From Parietichytrium sp. I65-24A (Eukaryota; Sar; Bigyra; Thraustochytrida; Thraustochytriidae): a stretch of DNA of 64,000 nucleotides. The notes beneath the pieces are model-generated. The model did no database searches, had not been told where the DNA came from, and saw nothing but the letters and a program-made list of their open reading frames with translations. The position numbers were made by a program, and so were the translations under genes. How positions within the stretch are numbered: position 1 is the first letter of the stretch; every line of letters begins with the position of its first letter. The stretch covers positions 1-64,000 of the forward strand of contig BLSF01000051.1 of NCBI GenBank assembly GCA_012862575.1. Direction: 5' to 3'. This document shows, piece after piece, positions 12,101 through 21,991 of the stretch.

Positions 12101-12591
12101 GTCTATAGAGAGGGATTCTGGAGAGGGAGGGAAAAGAGAGACGGAGAGCGAGCAGCCGTGCCCAGCCCCACCGAGGCGGTTAAGCGCTCGCTACGTTGGA
12201 ACATACTCGTTCGGCTTCGAGCTGCGTATGATGACGAGGCATGGAAGAAAAAAAATTCGTGTGTTAAGCTTAGCGCATCTTTAGCGGAGCTCTTGGCACG
12301 CTTCTTTGAGAAAGGGCCTTTCGCGAGACTTGCAAGAGTCCCAAGAGACCCAAGAGCGGGGCTTCTTCTTCGATTCAATATTTGTGCGAGTTTGTGCGTT
12401 TAGGTTCCGGTAGCCAGCACCATGGTGATCGTGCGCAGGGCCCTAATGGGATAGAGGAGGTCTGCAGCGTCTGCAAGAGAGATCTTTTGAACAGAACCCC
12501 AACTCGCTGGTGAAGAGCGAAAGGAAGAGGATCAGGACGCTGCGTTTTGATTGCATCTCCCAGTTCTGAGACACCGCAGGTGAAAGAAGAA
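5704..12591. other. 6.9-kb intergenic region between divergent ammonium transporter genes
   Basis: No ORF here resembles a known protein. It must hold the promoters of both AMT genes. Seen: TTTC microsatellites near 6085-6166; a T run at 6829-6845; several GAATTCTGAATTC-like motifs (about 7150, 8260, 8700, 11040); a T run followed by GCAG near 11505-11520 resembling a splice acceptor; CT and GA runs near 7905 and 11865. The stretch around 9550-10130 is more GC-rich and less repetitive than its surroundings and could be a decayed element or an RNA gene, but I could not identify it. Confidence 0.6.
6085..6166. repeat. TTTC/CTTT microsatellite
   Basis: Long pyrimidine tract built of TTTC units broken by CTCT and CTTCC variants, about 400 bp upstream of the first AMT start codon (it is a purine tract on the AMT coding strand). 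Confidence 0.9.
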
Positions 12592-14097
12592 ATGGCTTCG
12601 GATGACCTGAACGTGACCGCCCTGCTCGAGCGCCTCGAAGCGCTGGAGACTGCGGCGTCCACTGCGTCAGAGTCGTTCGACGAACTGAGCAGCTCCGCAT
12701 CGCAATTGTGGGTGCTCATCGCTGGGTTTCTAGTGTTTTGGATGCACGCCGGATTCATGAGCTTGGAGACCGGATCTGTGAGACACAAGAATGCGGTCAA
12801 CATCATGTTCAAGAACCTTGGGACCGTATGTCTCAGCGGAGTGCTGTACTACCTGATCGGTTTCGCGTTCGCGTTCGGGGAAGAGAACATGTCGAGTAGC
12901 TCGCACAAATTCATCGGGAGCGGCAGCTACGCCTTGAGCGGCGCAGACAACAGCATGCGTAATTTCTGGTTCTTTCAGTTTGCTTTCGCCGCAACTGGCG
13001 CGACAATCATCAGCGGGGCAGTGGCAGGCCGTGTCAATTTGCTCGGCTACTTTGTCATTGTTTTGGTGATGGTTGGGTTGGTTTACCCAGTTGTGAGCCA
13101 CTGGGTCTGGGCGACTGGCGGGTGGATCTCTGCCTTCCAGCCTGATGGGGTCAGCCCTGTTTTTGCAGACGCAGGTGGTTGCGGAATGGTGGACTACGCC
13201 GGCTCTGGTGTTGTGCACATGACTGGCGGCATCGCAGCGTTCTGGGGCGCATACTTTCTCGGCCCGCGTCTGGGCAGGTTTGATGCTGATGGAAGGCCTC
13301 TCGAGATGCGCCCCCACAACATCGGCATGCAGACTCTGGGAGTCTTCATCCTCTGGTTCGGATGGTATGGCTTCAATTGCGGGTCGACGTTGGCGTTTGA
13401 TGGCGAGAATGCCTCAAAGGTTGCTGTTACCACAACGCTCTCGCCTAGCATGGCAGTTGTCACCGCGATGGTGTTCAGCTTTTTGTCCCTTGGCCATTTT
13501 GATATCGGCATGGCTCTGAACTGTGCCCTCGCTGGACTGGTGGCCATCACCGCCGGATGCTCTGTGGTTCCCGACTGGGCCGCCTTGGTTATCGGTTTCA
13601 TCGGAGCCTTTGTGTACATTGGAGCAAGCTCGCTGATGAAAAAAATGCAGATCGATGACCCCGTTGATGCCATTGCAGTTCATGGGTGCTGTGGCGTGTG
13701 GGGAGTCTTGGCCGTGGGTATCTTTGCCACCCCAGAGTTTCTGAACACTGCTTTTGGCGGTTGCGACTGGAAAGGCAATCGATCCGGCATTCAGTTTGGG
13801 ACTCAGCTCGTAGGAGTCCTCGCGATCGCTGGTTGGGTTTCGCTGATCATGGTTCCTACATTTGTAGGCCTCAAAGCTGTTAATATGCTTCGGGTGTCTG
13901 CAGAAATCGAGACGCGCGGGCTGGACGTGAGTGAGCATGGTGGTCAAGCTGCATTCATCCACGAGCATGACGATGTTCGCGACAAGATCAAGACCGAGGC
14001 ACCACACGACGCACAGAACAATGCAAGCTTTGTGGCCGAAAATAATCATTCCTCGGTCCAGCCCCAATTTTCCGCCAGCTCCATCACCAAGGTATAA
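12592..14097 (+). CDS. Ammonium transporter, AMT1/Amt family (copy 2)
   Basis: 501 residues from the ATG at 12592 (context AAGAAATGG; an in-frame upstream codon at 12547 would add 15 residues with no family match). The same eleven-helix plan and pore signatures as copy 1: FWMHAGF, DYAGSGVVHMTGG, HNIGMQTLGVF, VDAIAVHGCCGVWG and the GLDVSEHGG tail motif. It differs mainly in the extracellular loops and in a longer polar C-tail rich in His, Asn and Ser. Both copies start with a leader that forms a short heptad-like helix, unusual enough to suggest duplication within this lineage. The divergent layout with a shared upstream region would permit joint nitrogen-responsive control, but I see no element that shows this. 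No intron. Confidence 0.96.
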   Translation: MASDDLNVTALLERLEALETAASTASESFDELSSSASQLWVLIAGFLVFWMHAGFMSLETGSVRHKNAVNIMFKNLGTVCLSGVLYYLIGFAFAFGEENMSSSSHKFIGSGSYALSGADNSMRNFWFFQFAFAATGATIISGAVAGRVNLLGYFVIVLVMVGLVYPVVSHWVWATGGWISAFQPDGVSPVFADAGGCGMVDYAGSGVVHMTGGIAAFWGAYFLGPRLGRFDADGRPLEMRPHNIGMQTLGVFILWFGWYGFNCGSTLAFDGENASKVAVTTTLSPSMAVVTAMVFSFLSLGHFDIGMALNCALAGLVAITAGCSVVPDWAALVIGFIGAFVYIGASSLMKKMQIDDPVDAIAVHGCCGVWGVLAVGIFATPEFLNTAFGGCDWKGNRSGIQFGTQLVGVLAIAGWVSLIMVPTFVGLKAVNMLRVSAEIETRGLDVSEHGGQAAFIHEHDDVRDKIKTEAPHDAQNNASFVAENNHSSVQPQFSASSITKV

Positions 14098-15288
14098 TCG
14101 CCTCGCAAACGGAAGTTCTCTCCGCGACTGTACTATATTATTATAAAGCCACAATTTATTCTGCAGGACGAAGCAACCCTCAAACTCTCGAGCCTGGTAT
14201 TATTATTAAAATTTATCAAAATTCAACAACTTTAATCTATTCAGACCCTCTATCCAGAGATTCGAAAGGCAAAGTCGCTCCACCTGGTTTTCGTCATTGT
14301 CCATGCTTCAATTTCCCCAACTTTGGAACCAATATTCGGCCAGTGACCAACCACTCGTACAAGTTGCTCTTCATGGGACACATCATTTAAGATGTTCACA
14401 ATTCAGGAATGCTGAACGTTGGCCTTATTGGCTCATGCTTCGCGGATGACAGCTTCTTTTTGTTTTGTAGAGAATTAGAAGAAATTTTAGATTATTATTT
14501 TGGAAATGGTGGAAAACAATTGAAAACCATGGTTATCTTTCTTTGGTTCCAGACGATTATTGCCTTCACTAGCACCAAAACCGGTACTAAACTGCTGCCG
14601 GCACTCCTACCTTCCAATTTTTCCAGAAAGAGAACAGCTCTTTGATCACGTTCACCAGCTGTTCATAAGCCACGTAAACAAACATTCCTACTCCGCTTTT
14701 CTAGGCATTTATAGCGATACACTACGCACACTCCTCTATACAGCTGATAAGACGTACTAGTACTTTCCAAACGAGCCATCACCATAAGGGATAGAGTAAC
14801 CCGGTCCTATAATACTCCTATGATAATCTCCTATGATGTCTTGCTACCCTCTCCCCTCTCTATGCTTCCCCTAATCCATCTCAATATGTGCCTAACCCAT
14901 TCACTATGGGTCGCCACCGACTCCTACTCCCATCTAGTCCCCAACTTCCTAGCGATCGCCCATACCAGCCACTAGACACCGACACTAACTCCAAGCAAGC
15001 AACACCCCTAACTACGGTGAGTCCTGCAAGCTCGGCGACCATAGATGTGCGTAGCAACTAGCTACTGCAGGGTAGGGATCGGGGAGGGTGCCATTGTATG
15101 AATTGTATGGGCCAATGAGTGCCAATGATACACAGATTATCGATTATCTAATTTCTATCATACACAGAAACACACAGAGAATTAGAGAGAAAGAGCGCGA
15201 ACGCGAAAGACAAGAGACAAAGAGACAGAGAGACAGACAGACAGAGAGAGAGAGAGAGAGAGAAGGAGAAACAAGAACAAGAAGGAAG
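14098..15288. other. Intergenic region between AMT copy 2 and OLA1
   Basis: No recognisable gene. The AMT 3' end is AT-rich (14120-14240). The segment before OLA1 ends in a GA/CAGA purine tract (15170-15285) that probably forms the OLA1 5' leader. Confidence 0.5.
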
Positions 15289-16781
15289 ATGCCTCCAAAG
15301 AAGGAAGAGCCGCCAAAGAAGGTGCTGCTTGGCAGGCCTTCCAACAACGTCAAGATGGGACTGGTAGGCCTGCCCAACGTGGGCAAGTCCAGCACGTAAG
15401 TTTTGATGAGAACGTGGAAGTTGTGCTGCTGGGCGTCATTGTGCTTTGCATTGCGTTGCGTTTGCGTTGCGTTTGCATTTACATTTGCATTTGCGTTTGC
15501 ATTGTGATGTGGGAGAGGGGGTGGGGTTTGTTTAATAGCCGGCGGTCGCTGACGTGAGTGATGAATTGTGACGGATGATGATGGTGACTTGGGTTGCGGC
15601 GCAGGTTCAACTTGCTGTCCAAGCTGTCCGTGGCCGCGGAGAACTTTCCTTTCTGCACCATCGACCCTAACGTGGCCAGGGTGCCGGTGCCAGATTTGCG
15701 CTTCAAGGAGTTGTGCAAAAAATTCACCCCTGCTAGCGAGGTCCCTGCCATGCTTACCATCACGGACATTGCTGGGTTGGTGAAGGGAGCAGCCCAGGGT
15801 GCTGGTCTTGGAAATGCTTTCCTTTCTCACATTAAGGCAGTGGACGGGATCTACCACGTGTGCCGCGCGTTTCAGAACAAGGAGGTCACCCATGTGGAGG
15901 ACTCTGTGGACCCAATTCGCGACATGGACATCATTCACGAAGAGCTTCGATTGAAGGATGTTGAGCAGTGCAGCAGCTACTTGGAGGCCAACAGGAGCGT
16001 CTACCGCAACAAGGCCCTCAAGAAGGACAAGATCTTTGAGTACGAGACCATTGAGAAGGTTTACAAAGTCCTCGACGAGGAGAAGAAGGACGTTCGGTCC
16101 GTGGAGTGGAGCACCAACGAGATTGAGGCCATCAACCCGTTTCAGTTCCTCACCGCTAAGCCGATGATCTACCTCGTCAACATTTCCAAGAAGGCTTACA
16201 TTGCCAAGGGCAACAAGTGGCTGCCATTGATTGACGAGTATGTCAAGACTCGCGGCTGCGGTGACATGGTTCTCCCTTTCAGCGTTGCATTCGAGCAGGA
16301 GTGCTACGATGCAGAGGTCGCTGGTGGCGCTGAGGGCAAGGCAGAGTACCTCAAGACCAACGGCTCTCGCACCATGATCCCGATGATCATCAAGAGTGGC
16401 TACAAGGTCCTCGATTTGATTCATTATTTGTAAGTTTTTGGTTGTGTGTGCCGTCTCCGGTCTTTGAACTGGAAACTTTAATTTTTGTCGCCGTTTCGGA
16501 CGAAGAATCTGACGCTCTCTCTTTTTGCACGATGCAGTACTGCGGGAAAAGACGAGGTTCGTGCCTGGTCTCTCAAGGTGGGAACTCTGGCGCCAAAGGC
16601 GGCAGGAATTATTCACACAGATTTCGAGAAGGGCTTCATCTGCGCAGATGTGATGACCTACGACGATCTCATGGAGCTCGGCTCTGAAGCAGCTGTCAAG
16701 GCAGCTGGAAAATGTCAACAGAAGGGCCGCCAGTACGAGGTTCAGGACGGTGACATTATGCACTTTAAGTTCAACAACTAA
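15289..16781 (+). CDS. OLA1: Obg-like ATPase 1 (YchF/OLA1), three exons
   Basis: Cytosolic ATPase of the TRAFAC/Obg class that binds ribosomes and acts in translation and stress control. I join 15289-15395, 15605-16429 and 16538-16781 into 391 residues, the usual family length. Splicing restores family sequence exactly at both junctions: NVGKSST joins to FNLLSKL, and LDLIHYF joins to [10 protein letters not shown]. Seen: Walker A GLPNVGKS, switch region [13 protein letters not shown] in place of the NKxD guanine motif (the change that makes the family prefer ATP), SVDPIRD, and a C-terminal TGS domain ending in DGDIMHFKF. The start ATG sits after a purine-rich leader and is followed by a Lys-rich tail ([10 protein letters not shown]) as in other eukaryotic OLA1 proteins. 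Confidence 0.97.
15396..15604 (+). other. OLA1 intron 1 (GT-AG)
   Basis: Begins GTAAGTTTT and ends GCAG; 209 nt, phase 2. It contains a patch of repeated GCATTT/GCGTTT-like hexamers (about 15445-15500). Confidence 0.9.
16430..16537 (+). other. OLA1 intron 2 (GT-AG)
   Basis: Begins GTAAGTTTT, like intron 1, and ends GATGCAG after a T/C-rich tract; 108 nt, phase 2. Confidence 0.9.
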
Positions 16782-17271
16782 ATACGTACTACTCTCCCCT
16801 TGTCGTGTATACCTTTCTTGTTTCATGGCGCGCTCACTGTCTGCCAATCTTTACCCTATTCTGTGAACAAAGTCGCGACAGATTCATTTTTCAAAGCCAC
16901 GATGAAGATTTGCAAGGCCGTATCAACCTCGACTTACCGCAGCGCGCCTCAAGGCGCTGCGGAAAGAGCCAAGCGCATAATGAACGCAATCCACAGCAGC
17001 AACAGGCCACCGATTACAAACTGAATGACTTGGCACGGGTCAAACACTCTCCCACCAACCTGTCACACACACGTCCACCCCACTGCGTCAGTCCACAACA
17101 AAATGCTGCCCCAAATCCAACCTGAAACCCCGCTCGCAACTCGCCAACCCAGGCCCGCGGCACAGACCCTGACAGCGCACCTCCGAACGGCTCGGAGAGC
17201 ATCATCGCCTGGCACTCACCTCTTGCAAGTCAAAGATCCCTGACCCGCTCTGCCTCCGTTTCCCCTGAGCC
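16782..17271. other. OLA1 3' flank without a recognisable gene
   Basis: Short frames here have no protein-like character. I found no AATAAA near the OLA1 stop. The unit ends at a possible small ORF that begins at 17272. Confidence 0.5.
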
Positions 17272-17508
17272 ATGTTCGGCGCGCTATCGAAGAGCGCTCT
17301 TCGCCGCGTTGCCCGCGTTGCGCACGCCTCCCACGCTGCCAGCCGATTTCACAGTTGGCACGCTTCAAAGAACAAGTCCAAGTTGCTAGCCAAGCGGTCT
17401 CTTTCGAGCTGCAACGATATCGAGGAAGACGAGACGACCATGCGGCAAAGTTTTCAACCAGGCGGAGAGAAAGGGATGGTATGCGCGCGGGTTACGGACT
17501 GGGATTAA
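17272..17508 (+). CDS. Possible small mitochondrial protein (hypothetical)
   Basis: A 78-codon ATG frame whose first 45 residues look like a mitochondrial presequence: no acidic residues, many Arg/Lys/Ser/Ala, starting MFGALSKSALRRVARVAHAS. The rest is short, and acidic then mixed, with no family I recognise. It may be a complete small protein, the first exon of a spliced gene, or chance. It lies between OLA1 and the end of the opposite-strand SH3 gene, 122 bp from that stop. Low confidence. Confidence 0.3.
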   Translation: MFGALSKSALRRVARVAHASHAASRFHSWHASKNKSKLLAKRSLSSCNDIEEDETTMRQSFQPGGEKGMVCARVTDWD

Positions 17509-17630
17509 AAGGTCTGCGCGCTCATGCAAATTGGATGCGAGAGAGGCATGCTTGCAGTTTCGTCAGAGAGTGTAATCACAGTCAATGTTTGGAAGGAAAT
17601 CAATTGGAGAGCATTCTATCGGTGTGTAAA

Positions 17631-18217
17631 TCACAGACTTTTCATGTTGAATTCAGCAAACGGGTCGTCCGAGTTGTTCTGCTGAGGAGGCTGGCCATAA
17701 GGCTGCTGAGCGCCAAATTGCTGTTGCGGCTGGAATTGCTGTTGCTGGTATGGCTGTTGGGGCTGCTGCTGCTGGTAGCCTTGGCCCGAGTACATTCCTG
17801 GAGGCGGCTGTTGTTGTTGTTGCTGTTGATATCCGCCAAAACCAGGCTGTTGAGGCGGCGGGGTATAACTTTGCTGGTACGGAGGTGCCTGCCTTTGTGG
17901 TTGTTGTTGTTGTTGCTGCTGCTGCTGAGGTTGGAAACCAGCTTCTGGAGCGCGGTTAGGGGCAGACCTGTGAGGTGGCGCAGATCGACCAGGAGCTTGC
18001 ATGCTTTGAGCCTGCATGCCGCTTGGCATCACCGGTGGTGGCGGGTTGCGATTTGGCAAATTTAGAGGTGCAGGCGTTGCATAAGTGTTACCATATGCTG
18101 GTGCAGGCTTCCAGCTTGCTGGGGTGACAGGCGGAGCAGGACGTTGCTGCTGTTGTTGCTGCTGCAGCCTCTGTTGTTGCTGTTGTTGCTGCAACAGTCT
18201 CTGCTGCTGCTGCTGCT

Positions 18218-18249
<32 letters not shown>

Positions 18250-20309
18250 TGCTGTTGTTGTTGTTGCTGCTGCTGACGCATTCGATCTTGCTGCTGATTC
18301 CGAATTTTCTCAGCCTGAAAATCATTTTGATCACGTTGAAGCCTCTGGCGCTCGGCTGCCAACATTTGCTTCTCCTGCATGACCTGCTGCTGTTGTTGTT
18401 GCTGCTGCTGCTGGACCCACATTGCTTGCTGCTGGTGTCTTCTTGCCTCGGCAATTTGCTCATTGATCTTAGCGTTAGCGGCTTGCTCGAAGGCTTTGCG
18501 AGCCTGAATCTCGGCTTGCGCCTGTTTGCGGAACTCTTCTGCAGCACGCATATGAGTGTCCACCTCCATCTGCTTGGCTGCCAGAGCTCTCTTGAGATCG
18601 TCATTCTCTTTCGAGAGTTGCGCAATGAGAGCGTTTTGGCCGTTAATTTGGCCATTCAATTGCTGAATCTGAGCCTGCACTCTCTGCAAGTTGGCATTCG
18701 CAGTCTGAGCCTGTTGCTGCAACTCAGAGCGCATTCCGACGATGCTTGCATTTTCCTGCTTGAGCTTCTCAATCTGTCCTTGCATAACACGATATTGCTC
18801 TGCAAAACTTTTGCTAAGCTCGTCTCTCTGCTGCTGTGCAGATTGTTGTTCGCGCAAAAGCGCTTGCTCAGCACGCTCACGGCGGCCTTTTTCCTCCACA
18901 AAAGCGGCCTTCGCGTTGGAGATCTCTTGAAGATCCTTAGCTTTCTGGGCTTCATACTCGGCCCTCTTCTTCTGCAAAGTCTCCTCAAGCTTTTTGCGAT
19001 CACTTTGCCGGTTAGCTTGAAGCTGTTGACCCATTTGAGCTTCCAATAGCTTCTTTTGTTGCTCAATGGCGCCCTGGTACTGCTGCGCCTGGAGGTTTGC
19101 TTGCTCAAGTTTGCGCTCGTACAACACGCGGAGGCTGTCGAGCTCTTGTGCGTGAGCAGCCTTTTCCAGCTCGTACTGCTTCTGAAGAGCCGAACCTTTC
19201 TCCTTTTCGGCCATGAATAGCTTGGCACGCTCCTGAGACTGGTGTTCACGGCGCAGGACTTCCTCGCGATTCTTCTTTTCGAACTCGTCTTGAAGCTGTT
19301 CCATGCGCTTTTCCAGAGCCTCCTTTTCTGATTTGCTATTGTTGAAAGCGTCGTCGATCAGAGAAGCAGCTGCTTCTTGCTCCTTCTTCAGCTCGGCTTC
19401 GAGAGTAGAGCGAGTTTTGGCGTACTCGAATCTTTCGGTTTCCAGCAACCGTTCAGCTTCGGCGCGACTGGCCTCTGCGTGCTGAAATCTGATCTGGAGT
19501 TGCTCGAGCTCCTGAGCTAACTTTTGAGTCTTTTCACGCTCCGCCAGGAACATTTGAGCGCGCTTTTGCGACTGCTCTTCGCGTGAGAGAGCAAGGTCCC
19601 TCTCGCGCGCTTCAAACTCCTCCTTCTGCTTGGCTCCTTCGGAGGCGAGACGCTCCTTTTCGGCGAGAACGGAACGAAGGCGCTCTTCCGCTGCAACCTC
19701 GAGCTCTTTCTGTCTTCGCACCAAATCCTCCTGGGCCAAGCGGTCGCGCTCAGCGAGTTTTTGCTCGAGCTTCATGCGAGCGTCGCGCTCGCGCTCCAAG
19801 GATTCGCGAATTGTCGACGACTCCTCTTCGAGTCTCCGGGCGCGATCAGACTCCGCCCCCAGCTGGTTGCGAGCTGCCTGCATCTCGCGCTCGCGCTCGG
19901 CCGCCACACGTTCGGCTTCAGCCTTTTGCATCGCGATTGCCTGCAGCTCCGCGTCCGTGGTAGGTCCAGGGAACGGGTCAGCTTGCGCATGGTCGCTGTA
20001 CTGCTGCTCGTGCTGCTCGTGGAGACTGTCAGGATCGAACCCGTCGTCGTCATCTCCGAACCCATTGACGCCAGCAATGTCTGCAGAGTCGTCCAGCTCA
20101 TCTTCAGGAGGTCCCATCGGTGGGTCGCCCTCTGGGAAATCCAAGTATGCCGTTGGAAAGATCCCTTCCTGGCCGCCTCCTACGACCTCACACCAACCAT
20201 CACCATAGTCAAATCGCACCTCGAGAGTGTCGCCTTCCGAAGCCGTCACCTGGCCATCGCTGTCTTCGCCCTCTGGGGAGAACGCCGTGTTTACCACTCC
20301 TTGCACCAT
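17631..20309 (-). CDS. SH3, coiled-coil and polyglutamine protein with DPF motifs
   Basis: From the Met at 20309: 892 residues. The frame stays open to 20606, but the extra N-terminus lacks protein-like character; a GTAAGT donor at 20677 and several AG acceptors before 20309 make a spliced 5' leader or short first exon possible. Seen: an SH3-like domain at residues 3-57 (DGWCEVV followed by QEGIFPTAYLDF); an acidic linker with ADPFPGP; a long charged coiled coil (about 125-640) with repeated QER/EREKxA blocks; a polyQ block (about 675-720); a Pro/Gln-rich tail; and a C-terminus SDDPFAEFNMKSL. DPF motifs bind AP-2 appendage domains in endocytic proteins, so an SH3-coiled-coil endocytic or cytoskeletal scaffold is a fair inference. 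No specific orthologue recognised. Confidence 0.8.
18144..18283 (-). repeat. CAG/CAA trinucleotide repeat coding for polyglutamine
   Basis: On the minus strand a mix of CAG and CAA codons encodes a long glutamine run broken by Arg-Leu-Leu. The mixed codons make it less slippery than pure CAG. Further Q-rich blocks occur at 17750-17930 and 18385-18435. Confidence 0.9.
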
Positions 20310-21243
20310 CTTCCACCAATCGCGACTGCGATCGACACAGGTTAGCGACAAAATTCCAAACTCGCTGATCCAATCTTCACCCTCCATCTTCATGCATCTC
20401 CACCCCTTCACCAAGATTCCTTTCAAACAGCGCAGTTCATTCCCCAACTCCCAACTTCCAACCAAACACTCAAACTTGCTACATTGCAACTTTGCAACAT
20501 TGCTACAAGCAAATCCCCCGTTCCTCCTTCCATCAATCCATCCATCCTTTCTTCCTTCATCAAACACGCCTTTCCAAACGTCCCACGCATACAATGCATA
20601 CCGCACTTTTCACACTTTTCACACATTGCACACATACCACGCACTCACGCACCGCAACGCTGTCACTTGGCACTTACCAGTATAGTAGTACCCGTCACCC
20701 TCCGCGCCAAAGATACTGCTCTCTCTCTCTCTCTCTCTCTTTCTTTCTCTCTTTCTCTCCACGCCAACAATAGCCAACAATAGCCAACAACCAACAACCA
20801 ACGACCGACCTCACGCTCCGCTTTCGAGAGGCGCCGAGGAACGAGCGAATGATCTTTCTTTCTCTCTCTCTCTCTGTCTCTCCCGCTCGCTCGCTCGCTC
20901 GCTCTCTGCCTCGGTCGCTAGCTGCGAGTAGGAGTTCGCTATCCGAGGACACCGTTACTGCCGAGGACACCGCGAACTACTAAGGTGCTACCACACGCTT
21001 GCCGGACTGCCCAACTTGCGAGGAAATCGATCCGCTCGGAGGCTATTGTTTGAGGTAGGGAGGGGTAGTCGAGTTCGGTCCTGGGGAATCCTGGGAACCG
21101 CTGGGGGAAGAGATGGAGAGAGGACGGATCATGCCGATGAGAGGGAGTGTGGTTCCAGGCTCGCGTGTCATAGTTTCAGGTAGATATTGAGGACAGGGTT
21201 GCTACGAATCTGTGGCGAGGTGAGAGGTGATCAATAAAGGTGT

Positions 21244-21418
21244 GTAGCCAAAGGCTATCTTAAATGGTAGTGGAATGGAGGTTCAGCTTGCTAAGAAACA
21301 AGCTAAAAGCTTAAGAGTCATTTGGATCTTTGAAAGAACAAGAGAAGTGTTCTCATTATCCAATAAGGTTATGATCCAAATTAACTAACCAGTAGTGACC
21401 GAGTAGCTGGTGTTAGTT
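21244..21418. other. Cluster of four or five adjacent inverted repeats, possible structured RNA
   Basis: Perfect or nearly perfect stems: TAGCC/GGCTA (21245-21249 with 21253-21257); AGCTTG/CAAGCT (21285-21290 with 21299-21304); ATTTGGATC/GATCCAAAT (21320-21328 with 21373-21381), enclosing AGAACA/TGTTCT (21335-21340 with 21348-21353); and AACTAACCAG with CTGG-TG-TTAGTT (21383-21392 with 21407-21418). I could not match them to tRNA, snRNA, SRP or RNase P. They may be a noncoding RNA or chance. Confidence 0.3.
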
Positions 21419-21578
21419 CGACAGCTATCCTTCGTCTCAGCTCAAAATCAAAAATGATTCGACTCACTGTCAATCAACTCAATCATAAAAGATCAATCAA
21501 AAGATCAATTAAAACTTTGCAAATACAAAGCTTTCAGTTCTCTCAGCTGCAAAAGCTATCTTGATTGATTGATAAGCA

Positions 21579-21586
21579 TATAAAAG
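21579..21586 (+). promoter_or_regulatory. TATA box of GRASP
   Basis: TATAAAAG matches the TATA consensus fully and lies 406 bp upstream of the GRASP ATG, which would place transcription start near 21610 and leave a leader of roughly 380 nt. Confidence 0.5.
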
Positions 21587-21991
21587 TTGTGACCGCTCGT
21601 TCCTTCAAACTTTGCGCCTCAGCCATCGCCACCTCACAACCCACCACTCACACTCACTATCAACTGCTACCATAAACTATACAAGTGCTTCCACACAGAC
21701 ATACAGCGAGTACAGACACAAGCGTACTCGGTGACTTACGTACGCATACTATCACATACGTGTGAATACATACATACAAACATACATACATACGCAATTA
21801 TACACACTGGCTGTGGGTTCTCACAAACAGTACTCCCTGAGTCATTAAGAGAGAGACACAGAGTCTCGGCAGCTAACAAGTCGGCGTGGAGACAGCGTCG
21901 CGGACGTTTCGCGTTGTGTGTTGCGAGTGGGACTCGTGGGACACGTGGGACTGGGACGCGTGGGACGAGCGGGACAAGTGGTGTGGCGGCG

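Larger units (their letters stand above)
20310..21991. other. Divergent promoter region of the SH3 gene and GRASP
   Basis: Contains a GTAAGT motif on the minus strand at 20677-20672 that may be a donor of a 5' leader intron of the SH3 gene, CT/GA tracts (20718-20758, 20855-20910), a dense cluster of inverted repeats (21244-21418), and a TATA box near 21580. The GRASP leader just before its ATG has a degenerate run of GGGAC repeats (21928-21985). Confidence 0.5.

Noticed and set aside
13414-14154. 246-codon minus-strand frame over AMT copy 2
   Set aside because: Antisense shadow of a conserved coding region.
15144-16847. 567-codon minus-strand frame over OLA1
   Set aside because: It mirrors the OLA1 exons and crosses both introns; its protein has only low-complexity Leu/Arg/Ser runs, while the plus strand matches a known family exactly.
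18144-19049. Leucine-rich plus-strand frame of 301 codons
   Set aside because: Caused by the CAG/CAA polyglutamine coding on the other strand.
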